A stretch of 62,093 bases of DNA from Salipiger bermudensis HTCC2601 (GCF_000153725.1 NZ_DS022276.1:531733-593825), one strand, 5' to 3'; positions 18,049 through 26,787 are shown, counted from the first letter of the stretch. Numbers and translations: made by a program. Notes: generated by a model not told the origin, from the sequence alone.

Positions 18049-19122
18049 TCACGCGCCCCGCACGATGATGTCGTCCGGCTGGATCTCCTCGGCGGTCTGG
18101 ACGAAGATCGAGTAGGTCTGGCCGCCCGCGGTCAGGGCGATCTCCGTCAGGCTCCTGCCGTAGACTTCGCTGAAGGCCGGCTCGCCGATGACCAGCTCCG
18201 CGTCCTCGAGGTCCGGCCCCGGGACATCGAACAGGATCGCGTCCTCGCCGGGCAGGAAATCCAGCACCACCCCCGACATGCTGCGGTCCCCGGTCAGGTC
18301 GCCGACGAACAGGTCGCTGCCGGCCCCGCCATAGATCTCGATGCCCTCCGCCAGGATGACATCGTCGCCGGCATCGCCGCTGACATAGCCACCGGCACCG
18401 ACATCGATGGTGTCGTTGCCCTCGCCACCCGAGGCGTAGATCGACGCGTCGATCCCGGTCTCGCCTGCCACGATCAGGTCGTCCCCCTCGCCCCCGAGCG
18501 CGTCGACATAGGCGTCCTCGTCGGTGAGGTAGATCGCGATCGTGTCGTTGCCCTGATCGCCCGAGACCTGCGCGTTGCTGTTGTCGACCAGCATCAGGTC
18601 ATCCCCCAGCCCGCCATAGACCTCGTTGAAGGGCAGCTCGTCACCGCTTTCTTCGCTGATCACGATGGTGTCGTTGCCCTCGTCGCCCCAGGCGCGGTCG
18701 CCGCCAAGCCCGGTCTCGATCAGGTCGTCCCCCGCGCCGCCCTGGATCAGATCCGGCCCGACCCCGCCACGCAGGAGGTCGTTGCCGTCTTGGCCGTCGA
18801 TCTCGTCGGCGCCCGCATTGCCCGCAAGGAAGTCGTTGCCGTCGCCGCCCAGAAGCGTGTCGTTGCCATCGTTGCCACGTACCCAGTCGGGGCCGCCAAG
18901 CGCGTCGATCAGGTCGTTGCCAGCGCCTCCCTCGACGGAGTCGGCATTGTCGGTGAGCACCGCGGAGTCGTCATCGTCGCCGAGCGTGCCGACGATCGGC
19001 TCTTCGGGATCCGTCTCCGGCGCATCAGAGTCGTCATCGCCACCACCGTCACCACCGTCACCGCTGCCAATCAGAGAAATTCCCAAGACACCAAGCGAAA
19101 GAAGCAAAAGAACTTCGAGCAT
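18049..19122 (-). CDS. RTX/hemolysin-type calcium-binding repeat protein
   Basis: This 357-residue acidic protein starts with a hydrophobic segment (MLEVLLLLSLGVLGISLIG). A Gly/Asp spacer follows, then many GGxGxDxxx nonapeptides (GGAGNDLID, GNDGNDTLL, GGDGNDFLA, GGAGDDLIE), which form calcium-binding beta-rolls. The last 70 residues (VLDFLPGEDAILFDV, TEIALTAGGQTYSIFVQTAEE) resemble the globular end of such proteins. ATG at 19122 has AGGGA upstream at good spacing; a TTG six bases earlier is the alternative. The N-terminal membrane or signal segment is unusual for type I-secreted RTX proteins. No type I secretion genes are nearby. The exact role is unknown. Confidence 0.82.
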   Translation of the reverse strand: MLEVLLLLSLGVLGISLIGSGDGGDGGGDDDSDAPETDPEEPIVGTLGDDDDSAVLTDNADSVEGGAGNDLIDALGGPDWVRGNDGNDTLLGGDGNDFLAGNAGADEIDGQDGNDLLRGGVGPDLIQGGAGDDLIETGLGGDRAWGDEGNDTIVISEESGDELPFNEVYGGLGDDLMLVDNSNAQVSGDQGNDTIAIYLTDEDAYVDALGGEGDDLIVAGETGIDASIYASGGEGNDTIDVGAGGYVSGDAGDDVILAEGIEIYGGAGSDLFVGDLTGDRSMSGVVLDFLPGEDAILFDVPGPDLEDAELVIGEPAFSEVYGRSLTEIALTAGGQTYSIFVQTAEEIQPDDIIVRGA

Positions 19123-19280
19123 TTTCAAATCCCTGTCCCGACCGATTTTCGGCCAGAGATCACGTTAACGAGATTTCTTCACACCGCGCCAGATTTTTCA
19201 TCCGCGTCGATCAATCGACGCGACAATCACGCGATCCGGGCCGGATCACGTCATTTCTCTCCACATTATCAAGACGCTGT

Positions 19281-20102
19281 TCAGAAGAAAGACTTGCGCA
19301 GCATGTTGGCGGCCACCACCAGAATGAACACCGCAAAGGACCGGCGCAGGGTCTTCTCGTCGACCGCGTGGGCAAGCTTCGCGCCAAGCGGCGCGGTGAT
19401 CAGGGTCATCGAGATGGCGATGAAGAAAGCGCCGAGATTGACCGATCCAAGCGTCAGCGGCGGTCGCACCTCTGCGGGCACCGGCACGAAGAGGAAGGCC
19501 AGCACCGAGGGCAGCGCGATCAGCAGGCCGAAGCCCGCGGCGGTGGCCACGGCGCGGTGCATCGGCACCGAGCACAGGGTCATCATCGGCACCCCGAAGC
19601 TGCCGCCCCCGATCCCCATCAGCACCGACAGGAAGCCCACGACCGGCGACAGCAGCGCCCGCATCCCACCGCCCGGCATGGCGCCCGAGAGCCGCCAGTC
19701 GCGGCGCCCGAATGCAAAGTAGAGACCGATGAAGATGGCGATGCAGCCGAACAGCGCCTGCAGGAAATCCGAGCGCAGCCGGGCCGCGGTCAGCACCCCG
19801 ATCAGCGCGCCGATGGCGATGCCCGGCGCCCAGGCGCGCAGGATGCCCCACTCGACCGCGCCCTTCTTGTTGTGCGACAGCACCGAGCGGATCGAGGTGA
19901 CGATGATCGTCGCCAGCGAGGTGGCAAGGCAGATCTGCATCACCTGTGGGCTGCCATAGCCGATGGTCTCGAAGGTGAAGAGAAAGGCCGGCACCAGAAC
20001 GATGCCCCCGCCCACGCCCAGTAGCCCCGCGATCAGCCCGGCAAAGGCGCTGGTGACGACAAGCAGCCCGACAAGGGGCAGCAGCGTGGCAATGTCCGGC
20101 AT
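19281..20102 (-). CDS. TSUP/TauE-SafE family membrane transporter
   Basis: This 273-residue inner-membrane protein has about eight hydrophobic helices and the two family motifs GLIAGLLGVGGGIVLVPAFL (residues 22-41) and GFLSVLMGIGGGSFGVPMM (near 150). TSUP proteins export or import small organosulfur or sulfonate anions such as sulfite or sulfoacetate. The start ATG at 20102 has AAGGA about 8 bases upstream. It stands alone between the RTX gene and dusA. Substrate is not predictable here. Confidence 0.88.
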   Translation of the reverse strand: MPDIATLLPLVGLLVVTSAFAGLIAGLLGVGGGIVLVPAFLFTFETIGYGSPQVMQICLATSLATIIVTSIRSVLSHNKKGAVEWGILRAWAPGIAIGALIGVLTAARLRSDFLQALFGCIAIFIGLYFAFGRRDWRLSGAMPGGGMRALLSPVVGFLSVLMGIGGGSFGVPMMTLCSVPMHRAVATAAGFGLLIALPSVLAFLFVPVPAEVRPPLTLGSVNLGAFFIAISMTLITAPLGAKLAHAVDEKTLRRSFAVFILVVAANMLRKSFF

Positions 20103-20182
20103 GGGGGAGATCCTTGATCTGGTATACCAGCGGCTTAGTCCCCCGCCGCCGCGCGTGCAAGCCTTGCGCCGATGCGCGAAGC

Positions 20183-21190
20183 TCAGGCGGCCGCTGGCAC
20201 CCGCGACAGCGCCTCTTCGACCAGCTCCGGCCCGGCGCCGTCGCGCGTGGCGCCCTCGGACAGCACCCGGCGCCACTGCCGCGCACCCGGTCGCCCGGCA
20301 AAGAGGCCCAACATGTGCCGGGTGATCTGGTGCAGCCTGCCGCCGCTGGCGAGGTGGCGCCCGATATAGGGCAGCATCGCCTGCACCGCCTCCTCAGGGG
20401 ACACCGGCCCGGCCGCCTCGCCATAGATCCGGGCATCGGCATTGGCGAGGATGTCCCAAGGCTGGTGATAGGCGGCGCGCCCGATCATCACGCCGTCGAG
20501 CCCGTCGGCGAGCAGCGCCTCGGCGGTATCGAGATCTGTGATGCCGCCGTTGATCGAGACGTGCAGCTGCGGGAAGGCCCGCTTCATCTCGCGCACGATC
20601 TCGTAATCGAGCGGCGGGATATCGCGGTTTTCCTTGGGGCTCAGCCCCTGCAGCCAGGCCTTGCGGGCGTGGATCACCACGCGCTCGCAGCCCGCGCCCG
20701 AGATCTTCTGGAGGAAGTCGGGCAGCACGTCGCGCGGCTCCTGCTCGTCGACGCCGATGCGGCACTTGACGGTGACGTCGATCTTCACCGCCTCGCGCAT
20801 AGCGGCGACGCAGTCCGCGACGAGCTCCGGCGACCGCATCAGCACAGCGCCGAACGTGCCCGATTGCACCCTGTCCGACGGGCAGCCACAATTGAGATCG
20901 ATCTGATCATAGCCCGCCTGCTCGCCAAGCGTCGCCGCCCGCGCGAGCTCCTCCGGATCCGACCCGCCAAGCTGCAGCGCGACAGGGTGCTCCTCAGGGT
21001 TATAGTCGAGCAGATGCAGCGCCCCGCCGCGCACGAGCGCCGGGGCCGTGACCATCTCAGAATAAAGCAGTGCCCTCCGCGACAGCAGCCGGTGCAGATA
21101 ACGGCAGTGCCGGTCGGTCCAATCCATCATAGGTGCAACCGACAAGCGGGACGCATTGAGAACACTATATTTTATTTTTTTATCAGCCAT
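20183..21190 (-). CDS. dusA: tRNA-dihydrouridine(20/20a) synthase DusA
   Basis: This 335-residue FMN enzyme reduces U20/U20a in the tRNA D-loop. Motifs: RLSVAPMMDWTDRHCRYLHR near residue 15, QIDLNCGCPSDRVQSG near residue 96 with the catalytic Cys, VTVKCRIGVDEQE near residue 140, VVIHARKAWLQGLSPKENR near residue 170, and INGGITD near 213. The first 13 residues (MADKKIKYSVLNA) are encoded by an AT-rich stretch unlike the rest of the gene, exactly where the integrase-bearing island abuts. The start may therefore have been supplied by the island. dusA 5' ends are well-known integration sites for islands and prophages. Confidence 0.94.
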   Translation of the reverse strand: MADKKIKYSVLNASRLSVAPMMDWTDRHCRYLHRLLSRRALLYSEMVTAPALVRGGALHLLDYNPEEHPVALQLGGSDPEELARAATLGEQAGYDQIDLNCGCPSDRVQSGTFGAVLMRSPELVADCVAAMREAVKIDVTVKCRIGVDEQEPRDVLPDFLQKISGAGCERVVIHARKAWLQGLSPKENRDIPPLDYEIVREMKRAFPQLHVSINGGITDLDTAEALLADGLDGVMIGRAAYHQPWDILANADARIYGEAAGPVSPEEAVQAMLPYIGRHLASGGRLHQITRHMLGLFAGRPGARQWRRVLSEGATRDGAGPELVEEALSRVPAAA

Positions 21191-21225
21191 TTACCGCTCA
21201 TCTATCCGCCCTGTTACCGTCTCAT

Positions 21226-21294
21226 ATGTTGTAATTCGCGCCGATTTTTGGCATGATTTACAACAAATGTTGTAACTTGAGCCAAATGTTGTAA
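21226..21294. repeat. Three ATGTTGTAA boxes and an 18-bp inverted repeat before the integrase
   Basis: ATGTTGTAA occurs at 21226, 21267 and 21286. TTACAACAAATGTTGTAA at 21258-21275 pairs an inverted copy with the second box. The set lies between dusA and int, where an attachment site, integrase arm sites or int operators are expected. Confidence 0.6.
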
Positions 21295-21298
21295 CCCC

Positions 21299-22474
21299 AT
21301 GGGTACCATCATCAAGCGAAAGCGCAAAGACGGCTCCGCCGCCTGGCTTGCCCAGATCGCCGTTCGGCGGGCTGGAAAAACTGTCTGGCGCGAGAACCGG
21401 ACCTTCGAGCTGCGTTCGACCGCCGCGGCCTGGATCGAGAAGCGCGAGAAGGACCTTGCCAAGCCCGGCGCTCTTGAAAACCTGCCCATCGGAGAGACCC
21501 GCCGCCGCGAAGTGACCCTCGGCGACGCAATCGACAAATATGTCGAAGACAGCGCGAAGGCAATCGGTCGGACCAAGGCGCAGGTTCTCAAGAGCATCAA
21601 GGAGTTCGACATCGCGAACAAGCTTTGCGCCCAAATCGACAGCGCCGACATCGTGGCCTTCGCTCAGGAGAAGCTGAAGACGGGTGTCTCGCCGCAAACC
21701 GTGGCCAACTACCTCTCCCATCTCAGCGCGGTCTTCACGGTGGCCGGTCCGGCCTGGAACTATCCGCTGGACGAACGCGCGATGCGCAATGCGATGATCG
21801 TCGCGAAGAAGCTAGGGCTGACGCAGAAGAGCCGCCACCGCGATCGCCGACCGACGCTGGACGAACTCGACCAGTTGATGGCGCATTTCCTCGATCGCTC
21901 GATCCGCCGCCCTTCCTCCGTCCCAATGCATCGCGTCATCGCCTTTGCGATTTTCTCAACACGACGACAGGAAGAGATCACGCGGATCACATGGGCGGAC
22001 CTCGACAAGGACGGCAAACGCGTCCTTGTGCGCGACATGAAGAACCCCGGCGAGAAGATTGGCAACGACGTCTGGTGCGACCTGCCCGATCCGGCGCTGG
22101 CGATCATTGAGGCGATGCCGAAACACGCGAGCCAGATCTTCCCCTACTCCACCGATGCAATAAGCGCGGCCTTCACTCGGGCGACGCAGCTTCTCGGCAT
22201 CGAGAATCTGCGCTTCCACGACCTGAGGCACGAAGGCGTCTCGCGCCTGTTCGAGATCGGCTACAACGTTCCTCACGCGGCTGCTGTTTCCGGCCACCGG
22301 TCATGGACGTCGCTCAAGCGCTACACCCATCTGCGCCAAACCGGCGACAAGTTCGCAGACTGGACCTGGAATGCCGAAGTCACAACACGAGACCCGAGGC
22401 AGCGCATGCGGCGTCCATCACGGCCAGGTTCTGCGACGCGGATCAGAATAAAACCGGTTCGACGCTCGGGCTGA
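21299..22474 (+). CDS. int: Tyrosine recombinase/integrase, dusA-associated type
   Basis: This 391-residue site-specific recombinase opens with MGTIIKRKRKDGSAAWLAQI, an arm-binding-type N-terminus common in integrases found beside dusA. A SAM-like core-binding domain spans about residues 75-160. The catalytic domain shows Arg in FSTRRQEEITRI (near 222), HDLRHEG (near 306), HRSW (near 330) and the nucleophile Tyr in SLKRYTHL (near 341). The last 40 residues are basic and poorly conserved, and may reflect read-through past the original end. The gene is divergent from dusA, as expected for islands integrated there. Confidence 0.9.
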   Translation: MGTIIKRKRKDGSAAWLAQIAVRRAGKTVWRENRTFELRSTAAAWIEKREKDLAKPGALENLPIGETRRREVTLGDAIDKYVEDSAKAIGRTKAQVLKSIKEFDIANKLCAQIDSADIVAFAQEKLKTGVSPQTVANYLSHLSAVFTVAGPAWNYPLDERAMRNAMIVAKKLGLTQKSRHRDRRPTLDELDQLMAHFLDRSIRRPSSVPMHRVIAFAIFSTRRQEEITRITWADLDKDGKRVLVRDMKNPGEKIGNDVWCDLPDPALAIIEAMPKHASQIFPYSTDAISAAFTRATQLLGIENLRFHDLRHEGVSRLFEIGYNVPHAAAVSGHRSWTSLKRYTHLRQTGDKFADWTWNAEVTTRDPRQRMRRPSRPGSATRIRIKPVRRSG

Positions 22475-22749
22475 AAAGGAGCGATTTTTTCAATCAGACA
22501 AATCGTACTTTGCCTCTTTCGTGAACATGTAGGAGCACCAATTGACTTGGAGACAGTGTCGTCGGTGGCGTTCACGTGTTGAACACCCTGCCAAAGGCAA
22601 CCTGCTGATAGAACACGGCTGGACGTTGTCACCGGACCAGCAATCTCTTTTTGTTACGGGGGGCGATCTGAACGCCTCTCGGCGAATGCAGCCAATGACT
22701 GCGAGGCGTTGGTTGCGGGGGCGCGCAACTCGCGATACTTGCGATTGGT
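22475..22749. other. Gene-poor spacer between integrase and IS1380-type element
   Basis: Short reading frames exist on both strands, but none has a recognisable domain, a good ribosome binding site or consistent codon use. No excisionase-like helix-turn-helix gene was found. Confidence 0.5.
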
Positions 22750-22754
22750 TTAGA

Positions 22755-24414
22755 CCCAGATTTCCCAAGTGACCTGAACATTCCGCTCTGTTGATGGCCG
22801 TATTTCTGTTATTCTCCAGTTAGTTGGGCGGCATGAGGGCGACGTTTCATGGCTCACCTATCGGGTGCGGGGTCTCGGGACGATCTGAGGCTGGATTTCG
22901 ACCGGCGGGTGCGGCTGGAGTTCCGGGGATCGCAGCTCAGTTCGGATGGTGGCCTGCTGATCGTCCGGGAACTCGATGATGCGCTCGGACTGTCCGATCT
23001 GACGAGCGCAGCGCTGGTCGACAATCGAACGGGTGCTAACCGAGTTCACCAGTTGGCCGGGCTGTTCCGTCAAGCCGTCTATGGTCGCCTCGCCGGATAC
23101 GAAGACGTCAACGACGCCGAGCGGCTGGCCCATGACCCGGCGATGCGGCAGGTGGTCGGTCACCGCGCCATCGATGGGCAGGCCGCGTCAACGTCGCAGA
23201 TGAGCCGGTTCGAGACCGAGGGGCTGGCGACAGAGAGCAACCGCGCGGCGCTCGCCGATCTGAGCGGCCAGTGGATCGACCGCTCCCTCGACCGGGCGGG
23301 TCTGAAGTACATCGTGCTCGACATGGATAGTTCGGTCAGCCCGACCCACGGCGAGCAGGAGGGCACCGCGTGGAATGGCCATTTCGGCTGCGCCTGCTAC
23401 CACCCGCTCTTCCTGTTCAACCAGTTCGGGATGCTGGAACGCTGCTCCCTGCGCCCTGGAAACGTCCACAGCGCCGACGGCTGGAAGGCGGTTCTGGAGC
23501 CGGTGATGCAGCGCTACGCCGACCGCGACATGCTGAAGTTCTTCCGCGCGGACGCCGCATTCGCGCTGCCCGATCTGTACAAGACGCTGGAGGCAGCGGG
23601 GTACTTTTACGCGATCCGGCTGCCCGCGAACGCCGTTCTGCAGGAGCATATAGCGCATCGGCTGAAGCGCCCGGTCGGACGGCCACCGAAGCACGCCCGA
23701 CGGTTCTACGAGGACTTCGAGTATCAGGCGAAGAGCTGGGACAAGCCGCGCCGCGTGGTCGCGAAGATCGAGTGGCATCCGGGCGAGTTGTTCCCTCGCG
23801 TCGGTTTCGTGGTGACCAACCTGCCGATGGACCCCGAGTGGATCAGCGGGTTCTACAACCGTCGCGGCACCGCCGAGCAGCACATCCGTGAGGGCAAGTA
23901 CGCCATCCGCTGGACGCGCCTGTCGTGCCGCCGGTTCCGGGATAACGAGGTGCGGCTCCAGCTGCACGCGCTGGCGTACAACCTCGCCGTCTTCCTCGCT
24001 CATGTCGGCCTGCCAGAGCCCATGTCGGCATGGTCGCTTACCAGCCTGCAGCTCAAGCTCATCAAGATCGGCGCGCGGGTTGTTCGGCATGCCCGCGCCA
24101 TCATCTTTCAACTTGCCGAGGTCGCGGTGACAGGGCCGATGGTACGCGCCGTCATTGCCGCAATCCAACGGCTGCGGGCGCCTCCAGCGGCGACATGCTG
24201 ACTGCGCTGACCATCAAGATCGAAGAAACCCGGCTCGACCATTGCGTCTGCGGCCTGCAGTCGATGGGCATCTGGCTGCCAATGGCGTCCGACAAGGGCC
24301 CCCGTCCGGGGCGTAGGCTGATCACCCACGGCGTCTCCGTTCGAAAAAAACGTTGTCAGGGCGTGGTGCATGCGGCACCATGGCCCTCAACGAAGCCAAC
24401 TTGGGAAAGACCGG
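22755..24414 (+). mobile_element. IS1380-family insertion sequence with 5-bp target duplication
   Basis: The ends are imperfect inverted repeats: CCCAGATTTCCCAAGT on the left, and the right end read inward is CCGGTCTTTCCCAAGT. The direct repeat TTAGA flanks the element at 22750-22754 and 24415-24419. The length of 1,660 bases and the 450-residue transposase suit IS1380. The intact duplication indicates a relatively recent, undisturbed insertion. Confidence 0.85.
22849..24201 (+). CDS. IS1380-family transposase
   Basis: This 450-residue DDE transposase carries the catalytic residues: Asp in YIVLDMDSSVSPTHGEQEG near residue 160, Asp in FFRADAAFALPDLY near residue 233, and Glu in RRGTAEQHIREGKYAIRW near residue 345. 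The N-terminal QLSSDGGLLIVRELD is typical of the family. The gene appears full length and uninterrupted, so the element may be active. It lies within inverted repeats at 22755-22770 and 24399-24414. Confidence 0.95.
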   Translation: MAHLSGAGSRDDLRLDFDRRVRLEFRGSQLSSDGGLLIVRELDDALGLSDLTSAALVDNRTGANRVHQLAGLFRQAVYGRLAGYEDVNDAERLAHDPAMRQVVGHRAIDGQAASTSQMSRFETEGLATESNRAALADLSGQWIDRSLDRAGLKYIVLDMDSSVSPTHGEQEGTAWNGHFGCACYHPLFLFNQFGMLERCSLRPGNVHSADGWKAVLEPVMQRYADRDMLKFFRADAAFALPDLYKTLEAAGYFYAIRLPANAVLQEHIAHRLKRPVGRPPKHARRFYEDFEYQAKSWDKPRRVVAKIEWHPGELFPRVGFVVTNLPMDPEWISGFYNRRGTAEQHIREGKYAIRWTRLSCRRFRDNEVRLQLHALAYNLAVFLAHVGLPEPMSAWSLTSLQLKLIKIGARVVRHARAIIFQLAEVAVTGPMVRAVIAAIQRLRAPPAATC

Positions 24415-24713
24415 TTAGAGGGTCGTCCCGCGAGTTGCGTAGGATTCGCGGGCGCGGCGTAGAGATGTGCGGGGCGCGCGATTTCAGCTTTCTCGACTAC
24501 AGAGAAGCGCGCCGATATGCCTTCTGCACACGATCCGCAAATGAGACTCCCTAGGCTCAGGACTCATAGCCAATAGATGACAGTTGCGGCGAGAGCGATG
24601 GCTGAGAAGAAGGCCTTTGGGCATCTGTCATATCTGGTCGCGACACGGCGCCAGTCCTTGAGCCTGCCGAACATGATCTCGATACGGTTCCGGCGTTTGT
24701 AGCGGCGTTTGTC

Positions 24714-25004
24714 CCTTGCCCGGCAGGGCATTGCGCAACAATGTCCCGTGTATGGACGCCCCCGGGGCTGCAAGCGATTTTTTGACTTTGGCAACAGCAT
24801 TGCGGTCGAGTTCCTTCGTGTATCCGGCCTCTGGTTGCGACCTTCAATGCCGCGGGCCCTCATGGTGAGTTCGAGGAACAGGTCCAAAACGAGAGGCCGT
24901 AGTACAAGCTACTCGGGACATTACTGGTTTTCCCATTCCTGATCTCGTCGACGCTTTGCCATGACCTCCATTCAGAACCACCGCACCCCAGCCTGCCTTC
25001 GCGC
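24714..25004 (-). ncRNA. Candidate guide (seek/bridge) RNA region of the IS1111-like element
   Basis: The 291 bases between the transposase stop and the 3' end of the element have no plausible gene. In the IS1111 group this 3' end encodes the RNA that selects the target. Location is the only support here; I could not find guide segments complementary to the target flanks by eye. Confidence 0.4.
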
Positions 25005-26030
25005 TCAGGCGTTGGCAGGGGTCTCGTAGACGCCGCCATGAGCCATGATCGCCCAGGCCATCCGCGCCATCTTGTTTGCCAGCGCAACTGCAACCAGCAT
25101 TTTAGGTTTGCGAGCCAACATACGGGCCAGCCACGACCCATCTGGCGCGCCGCCGCGTTTTTGCGCGGCTTGGATCGCGGACATTGCACCGATGATCAGC
25201 AAACGCCGCAGGTCGCGCTGACCCATTTTTGATATCTTGCCCAGCCTTGTTTTACCGCCCGTAGAATGCTGGCGTGGTGCCAGCCCGATCCAGGCTGCGA
25301 AGTCGCGCCCCTTGCTGAACATCTCTGGCGGTGCCGCCAGCACGGCAATCGATACCGCCGTCACCGGGCCGATCCCCGGCATGGTCATCAACCTGCGCGC
25401 CACATCGTCCTGTCGGGCAATCTGTCGAAGTTGCCGGGTCAGCGCGTCAATGCGCGCGCTTAGCCCGGCGATGAGATCGAAGAATATTTGGCAAAGGCCG
25501 GTGACTTCGGGCGGCAATCGTTCTCCATTCTCAGCCACAGCCTTTTCCAACCGAGGCAGATGCTGAGGGCCTTTCGGCGCGACAATCCCATGTTCAGCCA
25601 GATGCCCTCGCAATGCGTTGATCGCCTGGGTACGTTGCCCTGTCAAAAGATCGCGGGTCTTGAGTACCATCGACTGACCTTGTTGCTCGGTTGTCTTGGT
25701 CGTCACAAAGCGCATGGTCGGTCGGGACGCTGCTTCAGCGATGGCTTCGGCATCATTCGCATCGTTCTTTTGCCGCTTCACATAGGGTTTGACGTATTGC
25801 GGGGCGATGAGCCTGACATCGTGGCCAAGTCTGGAAAGCTCCCGGCTCCAGTGATGCGCACCCGCGCAAGCCTCCAAAGCGATGGTGCAAGGCTCAATCT
25901 GACCGAAAAACTCTAGCACCCGCCCTCGCGGCAACGCCTTGCTAAAGACCTTAGATCCATTTGCCGCCGCGCCATGCGCGTGAAACGAACTCTTGGCAAT
26001 ATCCAGCCCTACAATGCTAACCTTCTCCAT
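25005..26030 (-). CDS. IS110-family transposase (DEDD/Tnp_IS116)
   Basis: This 341-residue RNA-guided recombinase has an N-terminal RuvC-like DEDD domain: VGLDIAKSSFHAHG with the first Asp near residue 9, IALEACAGAHHWSREL with Glu near residue 53, and KNDANDAEAIAEAA with the paired Asp near residues 89-92. The C-terminal Tnp domain shows LMTMPGIGPVTAVSIAVLAAPPEMFSKGRDFAAWIGLAPRQHSTGGK, with the serine region in QHSTGG. It appears full length. The start at 26030 is 60 bases inside the subterminal repeat. Confidence 0.95.
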   Translation of the reverse strand: MEKVSIVGLDIAKSSFHAHGAAANGSKVFSKALPRGRVLEFFGQIEPCTIALEACAGAHHWSRELSRLGHDVRLIAPQYVKPYVKRQKNDANDAEAIAEAASRPTMRFVTTKTTEQQGQSMVLKTRDLLTGQRTQAINALRGHLAEHGIVAPKGPQHLPRLEKAVAENGERLPPEVTGLCQIFFDLIAGLSARIDALTRQLRQIARQDDVARRLMTMPGIGPVTAVSIAVLAAPPEMFSKGRDFAAWIGLAPRQHSTGGKTRLGKISKMGQRDLRRLLIIGAMSAIQAAQKRGGAPDGSWLARMLARKPKMLVAVALANKMARMAWAIMAHGGVYETPANA

Positions 26031-26787
26031 GGACGCTTCCTCCTCGTAGCGAATTTCGACACCGCTACCTTGGCACAGCGATGCCGTGAGGGGGCGTCCA
26101 CACCATCAAGAGGGTATTTCACGGTTGTTTTGCGTTGTTTCCGACCCGGGATGCAGGCGCGTATCCCTTTGTCTTGCAACGCTTCTCGGAACCAATCGGC
26201 GTCGTAGCCGCGATCCCCGAGCAGCCAGTCGACATCGGGCAGGCTGCTGAGCAACGCTCGCGCCCCGATGTAATCACTGACTTGGCCAGCGGAGACGAAG
26301 AAACTGATCGGGCGGCCGTTGCTGTCGCAGATGGCATGCAGCTTGGTGTTCATGCCGCCCTTGGTGCGACCGATCAGGCGGCCACGCCCCCCTTTTTCGC
26401 GCCCAGGCTGGACGCGGTGCGATGTGCCTTCAGGTACGTCGCATCAATCATCACCGTTTTCTTCTCGCCGTGCTCGGCAGCCAACCCGGCCATCATGTGA
26501 GCAAAGATGCCTTTGTCGCTCCATCGCTTCCAACGATTGTAGAGCGTCTTATGAGGGCCATACTCTTTCGGCGCATCCCGCCAGCGTAAGCCATTACGGT
26601 TTATGAAGATAATCCCGCTCAGCACACGTCTATCATCGACGCGAGGCTTGCCGTGGGACTTCGGGAAATAGGGTTCAAGACGCGCCATCTGCGCGTCGTT
26701 CAGCCAGAAGAGATCAGACATGTCACCGCTCGTTTTCCGAACGCTGAATCACGCTGCTCAGGGAAAATCAATGGGGCCTGAGCCTAG

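Larger units (their letters stand above)
24714..26113 (-). mobile_element. IS110-family element, IS1111-like, nested in the IS5-type transposase gene
   Basis: Removal of exactly 1,400 bases restores the host IS5 reading frame (VKY joined to DKRRYK), which defines the borders without a target duplication, as expected for IS110/IS1111. Subterminal inverted repeats TGGACGCCCCC (24753-24763) and GGGGGCGTCCA (26090-26100) are perfect over 11 bases. Subterminal repeats are a mark of the IS1111 group. They lie 39 and 13 bases from the ends. Confidence 0.82.
24564..26721 (-). pseudogene. IS5-family transposase, two-frame, disrupted by insertion
   Basis: The N-terminal frame (26721 to 26374, MSDLFWLNDAQMARLEPYFP) ends soon after an A5G6 run. 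The second frame continues (GRLIGRTKGGMNTKLHAICDSNG, GDRGYDADWFREALQDKGI) to GRKQRKTTVKY at 26114, where the inserted IS begins. The frame resumes at 24713 with DKRRYKRRNRIEIMFGRLKDWRR and stops at 24564. The change of frame at the A5G6 run fits the programmed -1 shift normal for this group, so the original element was probably intact. The nested insertion now inactivates it. Confidence 0.85.
24551..26787 (-). mobile_element. IS5-family (IS427-type) element, split by a nested IS110-type insertion
   Basis: Terminal repeats: CTAGGCTCAGGACTCAT at 24551, and the right end read inward is CTAGGCTCAGGCCCCAT from 26787. CTAG is present at both ends, as expected for CTAG/TA-targeting IS427-group elements. 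Removing the 1,400-base insert at 24714-26113 leaves 837 bases, the normal size for this group. Confidence 0.8.

Noticed and set aside
18049-19122. Possible CRISPR-like or minisatellite array
   Set aside because: The repeated bases simply encode GGxGxDxxx nonapeptides of an RTX protein; there are no regular spacers.
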